DNA from: Endobacter medicaginis
Lineage (GTDB): Bacteria; Pseudomonadota; Alphaproteobacteria; Acetobacterales; Acetobacteraceae
Assembly (NCBI RefSeq): GCF_014192375.1
Contig: NZ_JACHXV010000009.1
Coordinates: 48,019-112,018, forward strand
Direction of reading: 5' to 3'
Length of the DNA stretch: 64,000 nucleotides
Within the stretch, counting starts at the first letter, position 1. Each line of letters begins with the position of its first letter. The translations under genes were made by a program, and so were the position numbers. The notes below the pieces were generated by a model. That model searched no databases and had not been told where the DNA came from. It saw only the letters and a program-made list of their open reading frames with translations. This document shows positions 39,830-48,173 of the stretch, one piece after another.

Positions 39830-40954
39830 ATGAGCTTCATGAGAGCTCCGGCGCCACCAGCCGCGATGCCCGGTCCGGCATCGCACCGCCTGCCGGCGAT
39901 GCCGCCGACGCGGGTGCATTTCGGGGATCTGGACTTCCTGCGCGGTATCGCGGCGATCATGGTGATGCTGTTCCATTTCGGCGAGCGCACCGGCCTGCCC
40001 GGACTGGTGGCGCACGGCTATCTCGCCGTGGACCTGTTCTTCGTGATGAGCGCCTTCGTGCTCAGCCATGCCTACGGTCCCGCGCTGTGCGAGGGGCGCA
40101 TCGGCGTCATGCGCTTCACGGTGCTCCGGGTGGCGCGGTTCTGGCCGATGCTGGTGCTGGGCACCGTACTGGCCGCGGTGATCGAGCTCGGCCGGCCCGG
40201 CGGGCTGTCATCGCTGCATCTGCGCGAGACGCTGGTGTCGCTGCTGGCCGGCTGCGCGTTCGTGCCAATCTTTCACACCGTGACCGTCGAACACGTGCTG
40301 TTTCCGCTCAACGGGCCGGTCTGGAGCCTGTTCTTCGAGCTGATCGGTAACATCGCCTTCGCGGTGCTGGTGGCCGTGCGCGTGCCGCGCGGGGCCGGGC
40401 TGCTGCTGGCGCTGGTGAGCGCCATGTGGCTCGGCAGCTTCCTCGGCGCGAATGGCAGTGTCGAATATGCCGGAACGGTGGCGCAGGATTTCCTCGCCGG
40501 GTTTCCGCGCGTGGCGCTGGCGATGTGCATCGGCGTCGCCCTGCACCGGCTGGACGTACCGCATCTGCGCCTCGACCGTTGGGTGCTGGCGCTGGTCGTG
40601 ATCGGTTTCACCTGCATGCCGTCGCTGCCGGGCCTGGCGGAGCCGCTCTACAACGCCGCCTGCCTGCTGCTGGTCTGTCCGGCGATCGTCCTGCTGGCGA
40701 CGTCGCACGCGCCGACGCAACGCGCACCCGCGCTGGTGCGCTGGTCGGGGATGATCTCCTATCCGCTCTATGCGATCCACTATCCGATCGCGCGCGCCAT
40801 CGGCTTTCTGCTGATGCATCACACGCTGTCGCCCGCCCTCCGCCTTGCGGCGGTGCTGGCCAGCGCGGCGGCGATCGTGGCGCTGGCCGCCGGCTGCGAG
40901 GTCGCCTACGACGCGCCGTTGCGCCGGCGCCTGCGCCGACTGGTGCTGGCATGA
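39830..40954 (+). CDS. Acyltransferase family 3 (polysaccharide O-acyltransferase type)
   Basis: A 374-residue multi-pass membrane protein of the Acyl_transf_3 family. The catalytic-type histidine lies in DFLRGIAAIMVMLFHFGERTG, then YLAVDLFFVMSAFVLSHAY, and GPVWSLFFELIGNIAF follows. About ten helices are seen. Such enzymes add acetyl or other acyl groups to sugars of surface polymers. A strong GGGAGG ribosome-binding site precedes the ATG. Its stop overlaps the GMC oxidoreductase start (ATGA), so the two are made together. Confidence 0.9.
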   Translation: MSFMRAPAPPAAMPGPASHRLPAMPPTRVHFGDLDFLRGIAAIMVMLFHFGERTGLPGLVAHGYLAVDLFFVMSAFVLSHAYGPALCEGRIGVMRFTVLRVARFWPMLVLGTVLAAVIELGRPGGLSSLHLRETLVSLLAGCAFVPIFHTVTVEHVLFPLNGPVWSLFFELIGNIAFAVLVAVRVPRGAGLLLALVSAMWLGSFLGANGSVEYAGTVAQDFLAGFPRVALAMCIGVALHRLDVPHLRLDRWVLALVVIGFTCMPSLPGLAEPLYNAACLLLVCPAIVLLATSHAPTQRAPALVRWSGMISYPLYAIHYPIARAIGFLLMHHTLSPALRLAAVLASAAAIVALAAGCEVAYDAPLRRRLRRLVLA

Positions 40955-42591
40955 AGGCGGCTGCGACGACCCCGGACCCGTCCACCCTGCCGGGTCTGCT
41001 GGACCTGCGTCGTCTGGAGGATGACGCTTCGGTGTTCGAGGCGGATGTCTGCATTGTCGGCAGCGGCCCGGCCGGGCTGGCGGTGGCGCGCGGACTGGCG
41101 GGGCTGCATCTGCGCATCCTGGTCGTCGAGAGCGGCGGCCTCGAGGAGAGCGAGGCGACCGACCGGCTCAGCGAGATCGAGTCCGTCGGCTTCGCACGCG
41201 AGATGGCGCCGCGCCGGGTGCGCAACCGCGTCTTCGGCGGCACCTCAGAGAGCTGGACCGGGCGCTGCGCGCCGTTCGACCCGATCGATTTCGAACGACG
41301 CGACTGGGTGGCGCGATCGGGCTGGCCGATCAGCCGCGCCGAGGTGATGCCCTGGCTGGAGCGGGCCGCCCCGCAGCTGGGCATCAGCACGCAGTTCGAC
41401 CCGGTGCCCGACCGGCTGGCGGGCGACGAGGCGCTGCGCGAATGCGTGTGGCAGTTCAGCCGCGGTCGAGACGGGTACGCATTCACCCAGTCCGGCCGCG
41501 AGTTTCTCGCCGAACGCGCCTTGGATGCCGGGTTGGCCGACATCCGCGTGCTGCTGCACGCCACCGTGCGCGAGGTGCTGGTCACCGCCAGCGGTCGGGC
41601 CGTCGAGGGGGTCGAGGTCGTGGCGCTGAACGGGCGGCAGGCACGCATCCGCGCGCCGCTGGTCGTGCTGGCCGGAGGCGGCATCGAGAATGCCCGCATG
41701 CTGCTGCTGTCGCGGCGGGTGATGGGCTGCGGCATCGGCAATGGGCGTGACCAGGTCGGGCGCCATCTGATGGACCATCCGCGCGGGGTGATCGCCGCGT
41801 TCGACCGCACCGCCTTCGACGCGGTGCGGGCGCGCTACGGGCTGTTCCGCCTGCCGCAGCCGGGCGGGATGCAGACCTATGTGCGCGGACTGACCCTGTC
41901 GCCCGAGACCCAGGCGCGCGAGGGCCTGCTCAACTGCGCCGCCTGGATCACCGAGGAACGCGCCGAGGACGACCCCTGGGAAGCGGCCAAGCGCCTGCGC
42001 GGCGGCCGTTCGGCGCACCCGCTCGCCGATACGCTGGCCATCGCGCGCGCGCCGCGTCTGGTGGCTGCCGGACTCGCGGCACGGGCGTTCGGCCAGGGCG
42101 GGGTGCCGCACAAGCTGCGCGGGCTCGTGCTGGACTGCATCGTCGAGCAGGTGCCTGATCCCGACAGCCGCATCCTGCTGGGCGAGCGCCGAGATCCGCT
42201 CGGCCTGCCGGTCGCGGTGATCGACTGGCGCATCGACCTGCAGGCCAGGCGCAGCGCGGCGCGGCTGGCCCGTTACGCGGCGGCGGCGTTCGCCCGGCTC
42301 GGCGTCGCGCCGCCGCGCCTGAGCGACTGGATCGCCGAGGACGCGCTGTCGCGGGCGCAACTGCGCGACGTCGCCCATCCGATGGGCACCACCCGGATGT
42401 CGGCCACCGCCCAGGATGGCGTGGTCGACACCAACGGGCAGGTGCATGGCGTGCACGGGCTGTTTATCGCCGGCAGCTCGGTGTTCCCGACCTCCGGTCA
42501 CGCCAATCCGACGCTGATGATCGTCGGTCTCGCCACACGGCTGGCCTTCCACCTGCGTGGCCTCGCCCTGACCGATTCGCAGGCCGCTTAG
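40951..42591 (+). CDS. GMC-family FAD oxidoreductase
   Basis: A 546-residue flavoprotein of the glucose-methanol-choline family. The FAD motif is VGSGPAGLAVA (G37-G42), an E follows in LVVESGG, and GGTSESWTGR lies near the flavin. The C-terminus holds HPMGTTRMS and the catalytic H517 in SGHANPTLM. GMC enzymes oxidise alcohols, often sugars or sugar alcohols. No signal peptide or Tat motif is visible, so it acts in the cytoplasm, perhaps on a nucleotide sugar or lipid-linked intermediate. Tight coupling to an acyltransferase inside an exopolysaccharide locus is unusual. Confidence 0.88.
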   Translation: MKAAATTPDPSTLPGLLDLRRLEDDASVFEADVCIVGSGPAGLAVARGLAGLHLRILVVESGGLEESEATDRLSEIESVGFAREMAPRRVRNRVFGGTSESWTGRCAPFDPIDFERRDWVARSGWPISRAEVMPWLERAAPQLGISTQFDPVPDRLAGDEALRECVWQFSRGRDGYAFTQSGREFLAERALDAGLADIRVLLHATVREVLVTASGRAVEGVEVVALNGRQARIRAPLVVLAGGGIENARMLLLSRRVMGCGIGNGRDQVGRHLMDHPRGVIAAFDRTAFDAVRARYGLFRLPQPGGMQTYVRGLTLSPETQAREGLLNCAAWITEERAEDDPWEAAKRLRGGRSAHPLADTLAIARAPRLVAAGLAARAFGQGGVPHKLRGLVLDCIVEQVPDPDSRILLGERRDPLGLPVAVIDWRIDLQARRSAARLARYAAAAFARLGVAPPRLSDWIAEDALSRAQLRDVAHPMGTTRMSATAQDGVVDTNGQVHGVHGLFIAGSSVFPTSGHANPTLMIVGLATRLAFHLRGLALTDSQAA

Positions 42592-42611
42592 GGCGCAACC
42601 ATTGCGTGTTT

Positions 42612-42628
42612 TTGAGAGTTCGTCTCAA
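42612..42628. promoter_or_regulatory. Dyad TTGAGA-N5-TCTCAA upstream of PhyH-like gene
   Basis: Exact inverted 6-base arms with a 5-base centre (GTTCG), lying just upstream of the candidate -35 at 42636. Related TTGA(G/C)ACA half-sites occur in other gaps of this locus, so this may be a regulator-binding site. No regulator gene for it is visible here. Confidence 0.4.
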
Positions 42629-42635
42629 TTTTATA

Positions 42636-42664
42636 TTGACGTCTTGTAAAAGATGTTTCACTAT
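42636..42664 (+). promoter_or_regulatory. Candidate promoter for PhyH-like gene
   Basis: TTGACG (42636-42641), a 17-bp spacer and CACTAT (42659-42664) form a reasonable sigma-70-type promoter in a 185-bp AT-rich gap. It implies the PhyH-like gene has its own transcription start, separate from the acyltransferase-GMC pair upstream. Confidence 0.45.
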
Positions 42665-42776
42665 CGACAGTAATCATCGGCCATCGCACAGGACCTGCCG
42701 CCGGTGCCTGAGCCGGAAGCGTCCCCGCGCAACCGCCCGGACGCCGTCGAGGGATATCCGAAGAGGAAATGACACG

Positions 42777-43493
42777 ATGAACATGGCCCTGCGCGGTGAC
42801 GAATTCGAACTGGCCAGGGCCTTCGAGGACCTGCGCCGGGACGGGATCGCCTCGATCCCGAACTTCCTCACCGACGAGGAATTCGCGCGGATGGGGAAAT
42901 TCGTCGACGACGCGGTGGCCCGCAGGCCCGGCGCCTATGTCGGCTTCAACGGACCCGCCGAAATGGCAGGCTCCGGGCTCGACGAGCTCGGCGCCTCCGA
43001 CCGGCTGCACAGCCTCGCCGAGCGGATCTACGAGCACATGACCGGCCGGCCGGCGCAGCGGTCGGATTTCTACCAGGTGCTGCGCTGCCTGAGCGGGCCG
43101 GACGTCAATACCCACTCGCATTTCTACCACTATGATTCATATGTCGTGACCTTGCTGGTGCCGATCCGCATCCCGACCAAGGGCAAGACGGGCGATTTCC
43201 TGCTGATCCCCAATGCGAGGCGCTACCGGCGCTCCTACTGGCGCAATGCGGTCGACAAGGTGCTGCTGGACAACCGCATCAGCCAGCGCGTGCTGCGCTT
43301 TCTCGCCGAACGCAGGCTGCCGCCGGTCCGCCGCGTGAAGCTCGAGCCGGGGCGGATGTATTTCTTCTGCGGCTATCGCACGATCCATACCAACGAGCCC
43401 TGCGACGAGGACCAGCTCCGCGCGACCGCATTGTTTCATTTCGCCAACCCGCACGCCGGACACTCCCGCGGACCGCGCGCTAAAATGGCCTGA
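42777..43493 (+). CDS. PhyH-like putative Fe(II)/2-oxoglutarate oxygenase
   Basis: A 238-residue protein with the double-stranded-helix look of phytanoyl-CoA dioxygenase relatives. A metal facial triad may be H118 and D120 (HFYHYDSYVVTLLVPI) with H204 (FFCGYRTIHTNEPC), and R216 could bind 2-oxoglutarate. The match is by pattern, so activity is not certain. If active it would hydroxylate or epimerise a small molecule or a sugar/lipid in the locus. AAGAGGAA before the ATG is a good ribosome-binding site. It converges on a GT2 gene with a 14-bp gap. Confidence 0.65.
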   Translation: MNMALRGDEFELARAFEDLRRDGIASIPNFLTDEEFARMGKFVDDAVARRPGAYVGFNGPAEMAGSGLDELGASDRLHSLAERIYEHMTGRPAQRSDFYQVLRCLSGPDVNTHSHFYHYDSYVVTLLVPIRIPTKGKTGDFLLIPNARRYRRSYWRNAVDKVLLDNRISQRVLRFLAERRLPPVRRVKLEPGRMYFFCGYRTIHTNEPCDEDQLRATALFHFANPHAGHSRGPRAKMA

Positions 43494-43507
43494 GCGGGGC
43501 GCCGCTC
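43492..43507. terminator. Small hairpin filling the gap between convergent genes
   Basis: GAGCGG (43492-43497) and CCGCTC (43502-43507) pair around a GGCG loop. This occupies the 14 bases between the PhyH-like and GT2 stops, plus the last bases of the former. It could act as a weak two-way terminator; there is no T-run. Confidence 0.35.
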
Positions 43508-44389
43508 CTACAGGTCAAGGACCTGCTGCGGCGTCATCCGGCCGCGCAGCAGGTCGCGCAGGGCGAGGACATTGCCGCGCAGCCGGCCACGACGGTCGAC
43601 CCACGGTTCGGGGCGGAGCGATCGGGCGATGTTCGCCGCCATGTTGCGCGTGGCATGCTCGAGGGCGCGGCCGAGCGGATAGCCCTGTTTCTTTCGCGCC
43701 AGATAGAGCGGATTGGCGATCTGCGAATAGCCCAGCCGCACACCGGAATTGCGTCCCGACTTCGTGCCGAGATGCACACCCTGTGCTGCATCGACCTGCA
43801 CGATGCGGCCATGCGGCGAGAGCTGCCGGCACAGATCGACATCCTCCTGCCAGCCATAGAGCGGCAGCACCTCGTCGAACGCCAGGCGGTGAGCGCGCAT
43901 CGGCGCGAGACGCAGCGCCATGTTGCAGCCGTAGCCGCTGAACACCGGCTCGATCGCCGTGCGGTCGCGCCGCGGATGAGACAGCACCGACAGCCCCTCG
44001 GCAAAGCCAAGGCCCGGCCCGTTGATGCCGTCGGCAAGCACCAGCCCGGTGGCGACCACGATCGACGGGTCGGCGGTCATCGCCTGCTCGATCGCCGCGA
44101 CATAGCCGGGATCGAGCAGGAAATCGTCGTCGAGGAACAGCATCACATCCGCCTCGGGACTGGCATCGATGATGCGGTTGCGCTGCCGGGTCAGGCCGCG
44201 CGCGCCGAGCAGGAAGCGCGCCGGGGCGCCCGGATCGATCTCACGCGCGGCGCCGAAATCGGCCTCCGACGGCGCGCAGACCACCACGGCATCGGGAATA
44301 CGGCTCTGACGGCGCAGGTCGGCCAGGGTCTGGGAGAGAATCTCCGGCCGGCCCGCTGTGGCGATGCCGACGACGATGTTGAGCGACAC
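43508..44389 (-). CDS. Glycosyltransferase family 2
   Basis: A 293-residue GT-A glycosyltransferase. NIVVGIATAGRPEIL begins the nucleotide-sugar fold, ARGLTRQRNRIID follows, and the metal-binding D-x-D region is MLFLDDDFLLDPG. Later YGWQEDVDLCRQL supplies the catalytic base aspartate. It is expected to add one sugar of the repeat unit at the cytoplasmic membrane face. A GTG start at 44389 (VSLNIV) is preferred, with GGGAT 8 bases upstream. An ATG at 44476 would add 29 residues not typical of the family. Confidence 0.87.
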   Translation of the reverse strand: MSLNIVVGIATAGRPEILSQTLADLRRQSRIPDAVVVCAPSEADFGAAREIDPGAPARFLLGARGLTRQRNRIIDASPEADVMLFLDDDFLLDPGYVAAIEQAMTADPSIVVATGLVLADGINGPGLGFAEGLSVLSHPRRDRTAIEPVFSGYGCNMALRLAPMRAHRLAFDEVLPLYGWQEDVDLCRQLSPHGRIVQVDAAQGVHLGTKSGRNSGVRLGYSQIANPLYLARKKQGYPLGRALEHATRNMAANIARSLRPEPWVDRRGRLRGNVLALRDLLRGRMTPQQVLDL

Positions 44390-44535
44390 AGGCGATCCCG
44401 GATTCTGATGCAGGGGCAAAATAACCCGGGCGGCGCGGTTGCGGAAGCGCTCAGTGACCGTCTGGACGCGCGCCACAGGCCGCGTTCCCGTGTCCGGCCC
44501 CGGCCTGCACCCGGCCGCACGGTCCAGACCGTCAC

Positions 44536-45357
44536 TCAGCGCGGCGCGTAGACGCGGACGTAATCGACCTCCATCACCGCCGGATTCGGGGCATGCTCGA
44601 TGGGCCAGCCGCCGCCGAGGCCGAGATCGACGAGGATGTCAAAGCCGTGATGGTGCTCCGGCGGGGTGGGCGTGTGCCAGATCGGCTGGCGGTCGAAATA
44701 GATGGTGATGTCCTTCGGCGTGATGTCGGCGCCCCAGAGGTGGAAGCCGGACGACATGATGCCTGCCGGCACGCGGTTGATGCGCTGCACCGAGCGGTCG
44801 AGCTTCGGCTGCCCCTTGTGCCACACGGTGACGGTGGAATTGAACGCACCGGGGAATTTCCCGTACTGCTCGACGATATCGACCTCGATCGAGGGGTCGG
44901 TCGAGCCCGGTGGCGGCTGGCTGTCGAGCCAGAAGGCGGGCCAGACGCCGGGGCCGGAGGGAAACTTCGCCCGCATCTCGAAATAGCCGTATGGCGTCGA
45001 GAAGCCCTGCCCGTCGGGGCCGGTGCTGGACAGCAGGCCGGACTGCCATCTGCCCTCGCCGTTGCGGCGCATGGTGATGTGCAGCACGCCGTCCGAGATG
45101 GTGAATGGGAAGCCTGGCTGCGGATCGACGAAGGTCGCGTCGCCGAAATCGCCGTGCCAGGGCGTGTGCGCGGTCCAGGTGGTGCCGGGCCCGCGGGCGG
45201 AGACATCGAGCCGGTCGAACTCGTCGGCGAACAGCAGCTTGCGGTGGGCGAGATCCAGCGGATCGGCAGGTGCGGCCGCCGCCGGGTGGTGACTGGACAG
45301 CCACAGCCCGCCCGCGATCGCAAGGACGCGCAGGCAACGGGCCAGCAAGGTCGGCAT
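44536..45357 (-). CDS. Secreted glycoside hydrolase family 16
   Basis: A 273-residue enzyme with a signal peptide (about 1-29, ending HPAAAAPAD) and a GH16 beta-jellyroll. The catalytic motif is EVDIVEQYG with nucleophile E158, D160 and acid/base E163. LLSSTGPDGQGFSTPYGYFEMRAKFPSGPGVWPAFWL and the late VDYVRVYAPR are family-typical stretches. GH16 enzymes cut beta-1,3 or beta-1,4 bonds in glucans or galactans. In exopolysaccharide loci such enzymes (ExoK type) set polymer length. It diverges from the polymerase gene across a 181-bp gap. Confidence 0.92.
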   Translation of the reverse strand: MPTLLARCLRVLAIAGGLWLSSHHPAAAAPADPLDLAHRKLLFADEFDRLDVSARGPGTTWTAHTPWHGDFGDATFVDPQPGFPFTISDGVLHITMRRNGEGRWQSGLLSSTGPDGQGFSTPYGYFEMRAKFPSGPGVWPAFWLDSQPPPGSTDPSIEVDIVEQYGKFPGAFNSTVTVWHKGQPKLDRSVQRINRVPAGIMSSGFHLWGADITPKDITIYFDRQPIWHTPTPPEHHHGFDILVDLGLGGGWPIEHAPNPAVMEVDYVRVYAPR

Positions 45358-45538
45358 ACGGTCGTTCAAGGGGCTTCCCCCGCCATGTGGAGGTAAAGTA
45401 TGCCGCGCAGCAGTTCCGCATCGCAAATGCCGGCCATCATGGGCGCGGGATCGCGAGGATGCGGTGGCAGGCATTGCGCGAACGGATCGACCCGCGCGAC
45501 CGTAGCTGTCCGGAAACGGACATGAGGCAGGCGTTCGA

Positions 45539-47017
45539 ATGGGTATCACAGCGTTCTCCTTCATCGTGCTGCCGCTGTGCCTGCTCTGGGCGTTCAACCC
45601 GCTGCGGCTGTTCCAGCTGCTGTTCGTGGCCGGGGTGTTCGAGGCGGCGGCGGCGATCACGCTGGGCGGACTCGGCGTGCAGCCCGGGCTGGTGCCTGCG
45701 CTGGCGCTGATCGGTTATGTGATGCTCCAGCTCGCGCTGGGTGCGCAGTATCCGGGCCAGCGCCGTGCGCTGCGCCTGTGCGGGCCGCTGCTGCTGGTGG
45801 GCGCCTGGGCGATCGCCGCCTCGATGCTGCTGCCACATCTGTTCCGCGACCAGGTCTATGTGTGGCCGCAGAAATCCACCCCACCCTTCCGAATCGCGCT
45901 GCTGGAGCCAAGCGCGTCGAACATCAACCAGGACCTCTATCTGGTGGTGAACCTCCTGCTGCTGACGCTGGGCGCGATGATCCTGACCAAGTCGGACGCG
46001 ATCCGGGTGGGAGCGTTCAAGGCCTATCTGATCAGCGGCTTCGTCGCCTTCGCGGTCGCATTCTGGCAGCTGCTCTCGAAGGTCGCACACCTGCCGTATC
46101 CGGATGCGCTGTTCTACTCCAACCCGGGCTGGTCGATCCTGACCGGACAGTCGATGGGCGCGATCCCGCGCATCAACGGCTCGTTCGCCGAGCCGTCCTC
46201 GCTGGGCAGCTACATGGCCGCCTGCACCTGCTGCGCCGGCTGGCTGATCCTGTGCGGGCATCGTCAGGCGCTGCTCAAGCCGCTGTTCGTCACCGGCATC
46301 GCCGGTGTGCTGATGTCGACCTCGACCACCGGCATCGCCTCGCTGGCGATCGCCGCCGGCGGACTGGCCCTCGGCGGGCTGATGAGTGGCTCGACCCGCA
46401 TGTTGCGCAAGCTGCTGCGTTTCGGCCTGCCGCTGCTGGTGGGGGTGGGGGTGCTCGGGGCGGTGGCGCTGGTGCTTGCCCCCGGCGCCTATGACGTGCT
46501 CGGACAGATCTTCTCGGCGACGCTCAACAAGCAGTCGAGCGCATCGTACGACGAGCGCACCTCGACCGATCTCGACAATCTCCAGGCAGCCCTCGATACC
46601 TGGGGGCTCGGCGTCGGCTGGGGCAGCTCGCGCTCGTCGAGCCTGATCCCCGGCCTGCTCGCCGGGATCGGCGTGCCCGGGATGGTGGGGCTGCTGATCT
46701 TCGGGGTAAGGCTGGGGCGGCAGGTCGGGGCGGCGAAGCGTCGCGGCTGCACCCCTGGCCAGCATTTCGTGATGGACGGCAGTGCCGCGGCCCTGGTCGG
46801 CTACCTGATCCCGGCCTGCCTGTCGGCGCCGACCATCAGTTCGGTCAGCTTCTTCGCGCTGCTCGCCCTGCTGGTCGGCGCCTGTGCCGCGGCGGGGAGT
46901 GCTGTCGCTCAGCCCGGCTGGGTCTGGTACGAAGGCTCGGACGAGGCGGAGGCGCTGCTGCCCGACGGCGCATCCGAAGCGGCGGCCAGAAACGAGGCGA
47001 CGCCCATCAGCGACTGA
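45539..47017 (+). CDS. Wzy-like polysaccharide polymerase
   Basis: A 492-residue membrane protein with about eleven to twelve hydrophobic segments and a large periplasmic loop around residues 185-225 (INGSFAEPSSLGSYMA). A second loop is DERTSTDLDNLQAALDTWG, then LGVGWGSSRSSSLIPGLLA. This layout, rather than clear sequence motifs, fits the O-antigen ligase/polymerase (Wzy) group; similar motifs occur in exopolysaccharide polymerases. It would join lipid-linked repeat units on the periplasmic side. The last 36 residues are encoded opposite the 3' end of glf (109-bp overlap) and are low in complexity. Confidence 0.72.
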   Translation: MGITAFSFIVLPLCLLWAFNPLRLFQLLFVAGVFEAAAAITLGGLGVQPGLVPALALIGYVMLQLALGAQYPGQRRALRLCGPLLLVGAWAIAASMLLPHLFRDQVYVWPQKSTPPFRIALLEPSASNINQDLYLVVNLLLLTLGAMILTKSDAIRVGAFKAYLISGFVAFAVAFWQLLSKVAHLPYPDALFYSNPGWSILTGQSMGAIPRINGSFAEPSSLGSYMAACTCCAGWLILCGHRQALLKPLFVTGIAGVLMSTSTTGIASLAIAAGGLALGGLMSGSTRMLRKLLRFGLPLLVGVGVLGAVALVLAPGAYDVLGQIFSATLNKQSSASYDERTSTDLDNLQAALDTWGLGVGWGSSRSSSLIPGLLAGIGVPGMVGLLIFGVRLGRQVGAAKRRGCTPGQHFVMDGSAAALVGYLIPACLSAPTISSVSFFALLALLVGACAAAGSAVAQPGWVWYEGSDEAEALLPDGASEAAARNEATPISD

Positions 47018-48117
47018 TTGATGACCTGGTGCATGTCCAGATACTGATAGGTGCCGCAGCGACCGATGAAGGTCAGACCCTCTTCACGGTCGGCCAACGC
47101 CTTGTACTGGCGGTAGATCGCGTCATAGCGCCCGTCGGACGTCTTGACCGGGTAATAGCGCTCGAACCCGTTGTCGCGGTAGTCGCAGGGCTCCTCGCGC
47201 GTCAGCGTGCGCCGACCGGTGGGGAGCACACGATGGTGCGGCAGCGCGCTCCAGTCGGTCTCGCGGGTGAAGGGTCCGGCATCGGTGAAATTCACCGTCG
47301 CCGCACGCCCGGCGGGCGCGGTCTCGCCCTGTTCGGTGGCGTGGTGGAAGCGGATCGAGCGATAGGGCAGCGGACCGAAGCGGTCGCCGTAATAGGTGTC
47401 GATCGGCATGCTGTTGAAGCAGTGCGCCATGCCGCGGCGCATCGCGGGCGCGAAGGACGTCGAGAGGCTGACGCGGATGCGCGGGTGGTCGAAGATGCGC
47501 TCGAACATCGCCGTGTAACCATCGGCCGGCAGGAACTGGAAGCGGTCGTTGGGGAAGTAGCGGTCCTCGTCATCGGTACGCAGCGGGATGCGCTGCACCA
47601 CCGCGGCCGACATCTCCTCCAGATCCATCGCCCACATCTTGCGCGTGTAGGGACGGAAGAACAGGTCGGTGAGCCTGCGTCCGATGCGCGAATACAGGTA
47701 TTCGGCGGCGTTGGCGGGGGCGTCGATCGGCTCGGCGAGGGTGTCGAGAAAGGCGCGGGCCGCCGCCTCGTCGGGCAGGGGCGTTCCGAACACCTCGGCG
47801 ATGGTGCGGCGGTTGACCGGCAGCGGCACCAGCAGTTGCGGCGTCACCTCGGCGAGCACCTTGTGCTCGTAGGGGACCAGCGTGGTGAAGCGGGCCATCC
47901 AGTCGACGACGCGCTCGTTGTTGGTGTGGAACAGATGCGGGCCGTAGCGGTGCACGCGCACGCCGTTGTCGTCGACGCTGTCGAAGGCGTTGCCCGCGAT
48001 GTGCGGACGCTGGTCGATCACGTCGACCTCGTAGCCGGCCTCGGCGAGCGCGCGGGCATGCACCGCGCCGGCGAAGCCGGCCCCCACCACAAGAATACGC
48101 CTGTCCCAGCTGGTCAT
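46909..48117 (-). CDS. glf: UDP-galactopyranose mutase
   Basis: A 402-residue flavoenzyme that interconverts UDP-galactopyranose and UDP-galactofuranose. ILVVGAGFAGAVHARAL binds FAD, HRYGPHLFHTNNE is the family-specific active-site strand, and RKMWAMDLEEM and FIGRCGTYQYLDMHQVI follow. With GalE in the same locus it provides UDP-Galf, so the polymer probably contains galactofuranose (inference). The C-terminal 25 residues are Ser/Ala-rich and lie opposite the polymerase gene's end. Start at 48117 gives the standard N-terminus. Confidence 0.95.
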   Translation of the reverse strand: MTSWDRRILVVGAGFAGAVHARALAEAGYEVDVIDQRPHIAGNAFDSVDDNGVRVHRYGPHLFHTNNERVVDWMARFTTLVPYEHKVLAEVTPQLLVPLPVNRRTIAEVFGTPLPDEAAARAFLDTLAEPIDAPANAAEYLYSRIGRRLTDLFFRPYTRKMWAMDLEEMSAAVVQRIPLRTDDEDRYFPNDRFQFLPADGYTAMFERIFDHPRIRVSLSTSFAPAMRRGMAHCFNSMPIDTYYGDRFGPLPYRSIRFHHATEQGETAPAGRAATVNFTDAGPFTRETDWSALPHHRVLPTGRRTLTREEPCDYRDNGFERYYPVKTSDGRYDAIYRQYKALADREEGLTFIGRCGTYQYLDMHQVINQSLMGVASFLAAASDAPSGSSASASSEPSYQTQPG

Positions 48118-48173
48118 CGATATCGCCGTCCTGAAATGAAAACGCGTGAGATCCGGAAAGGGGAGCGCGGTGT

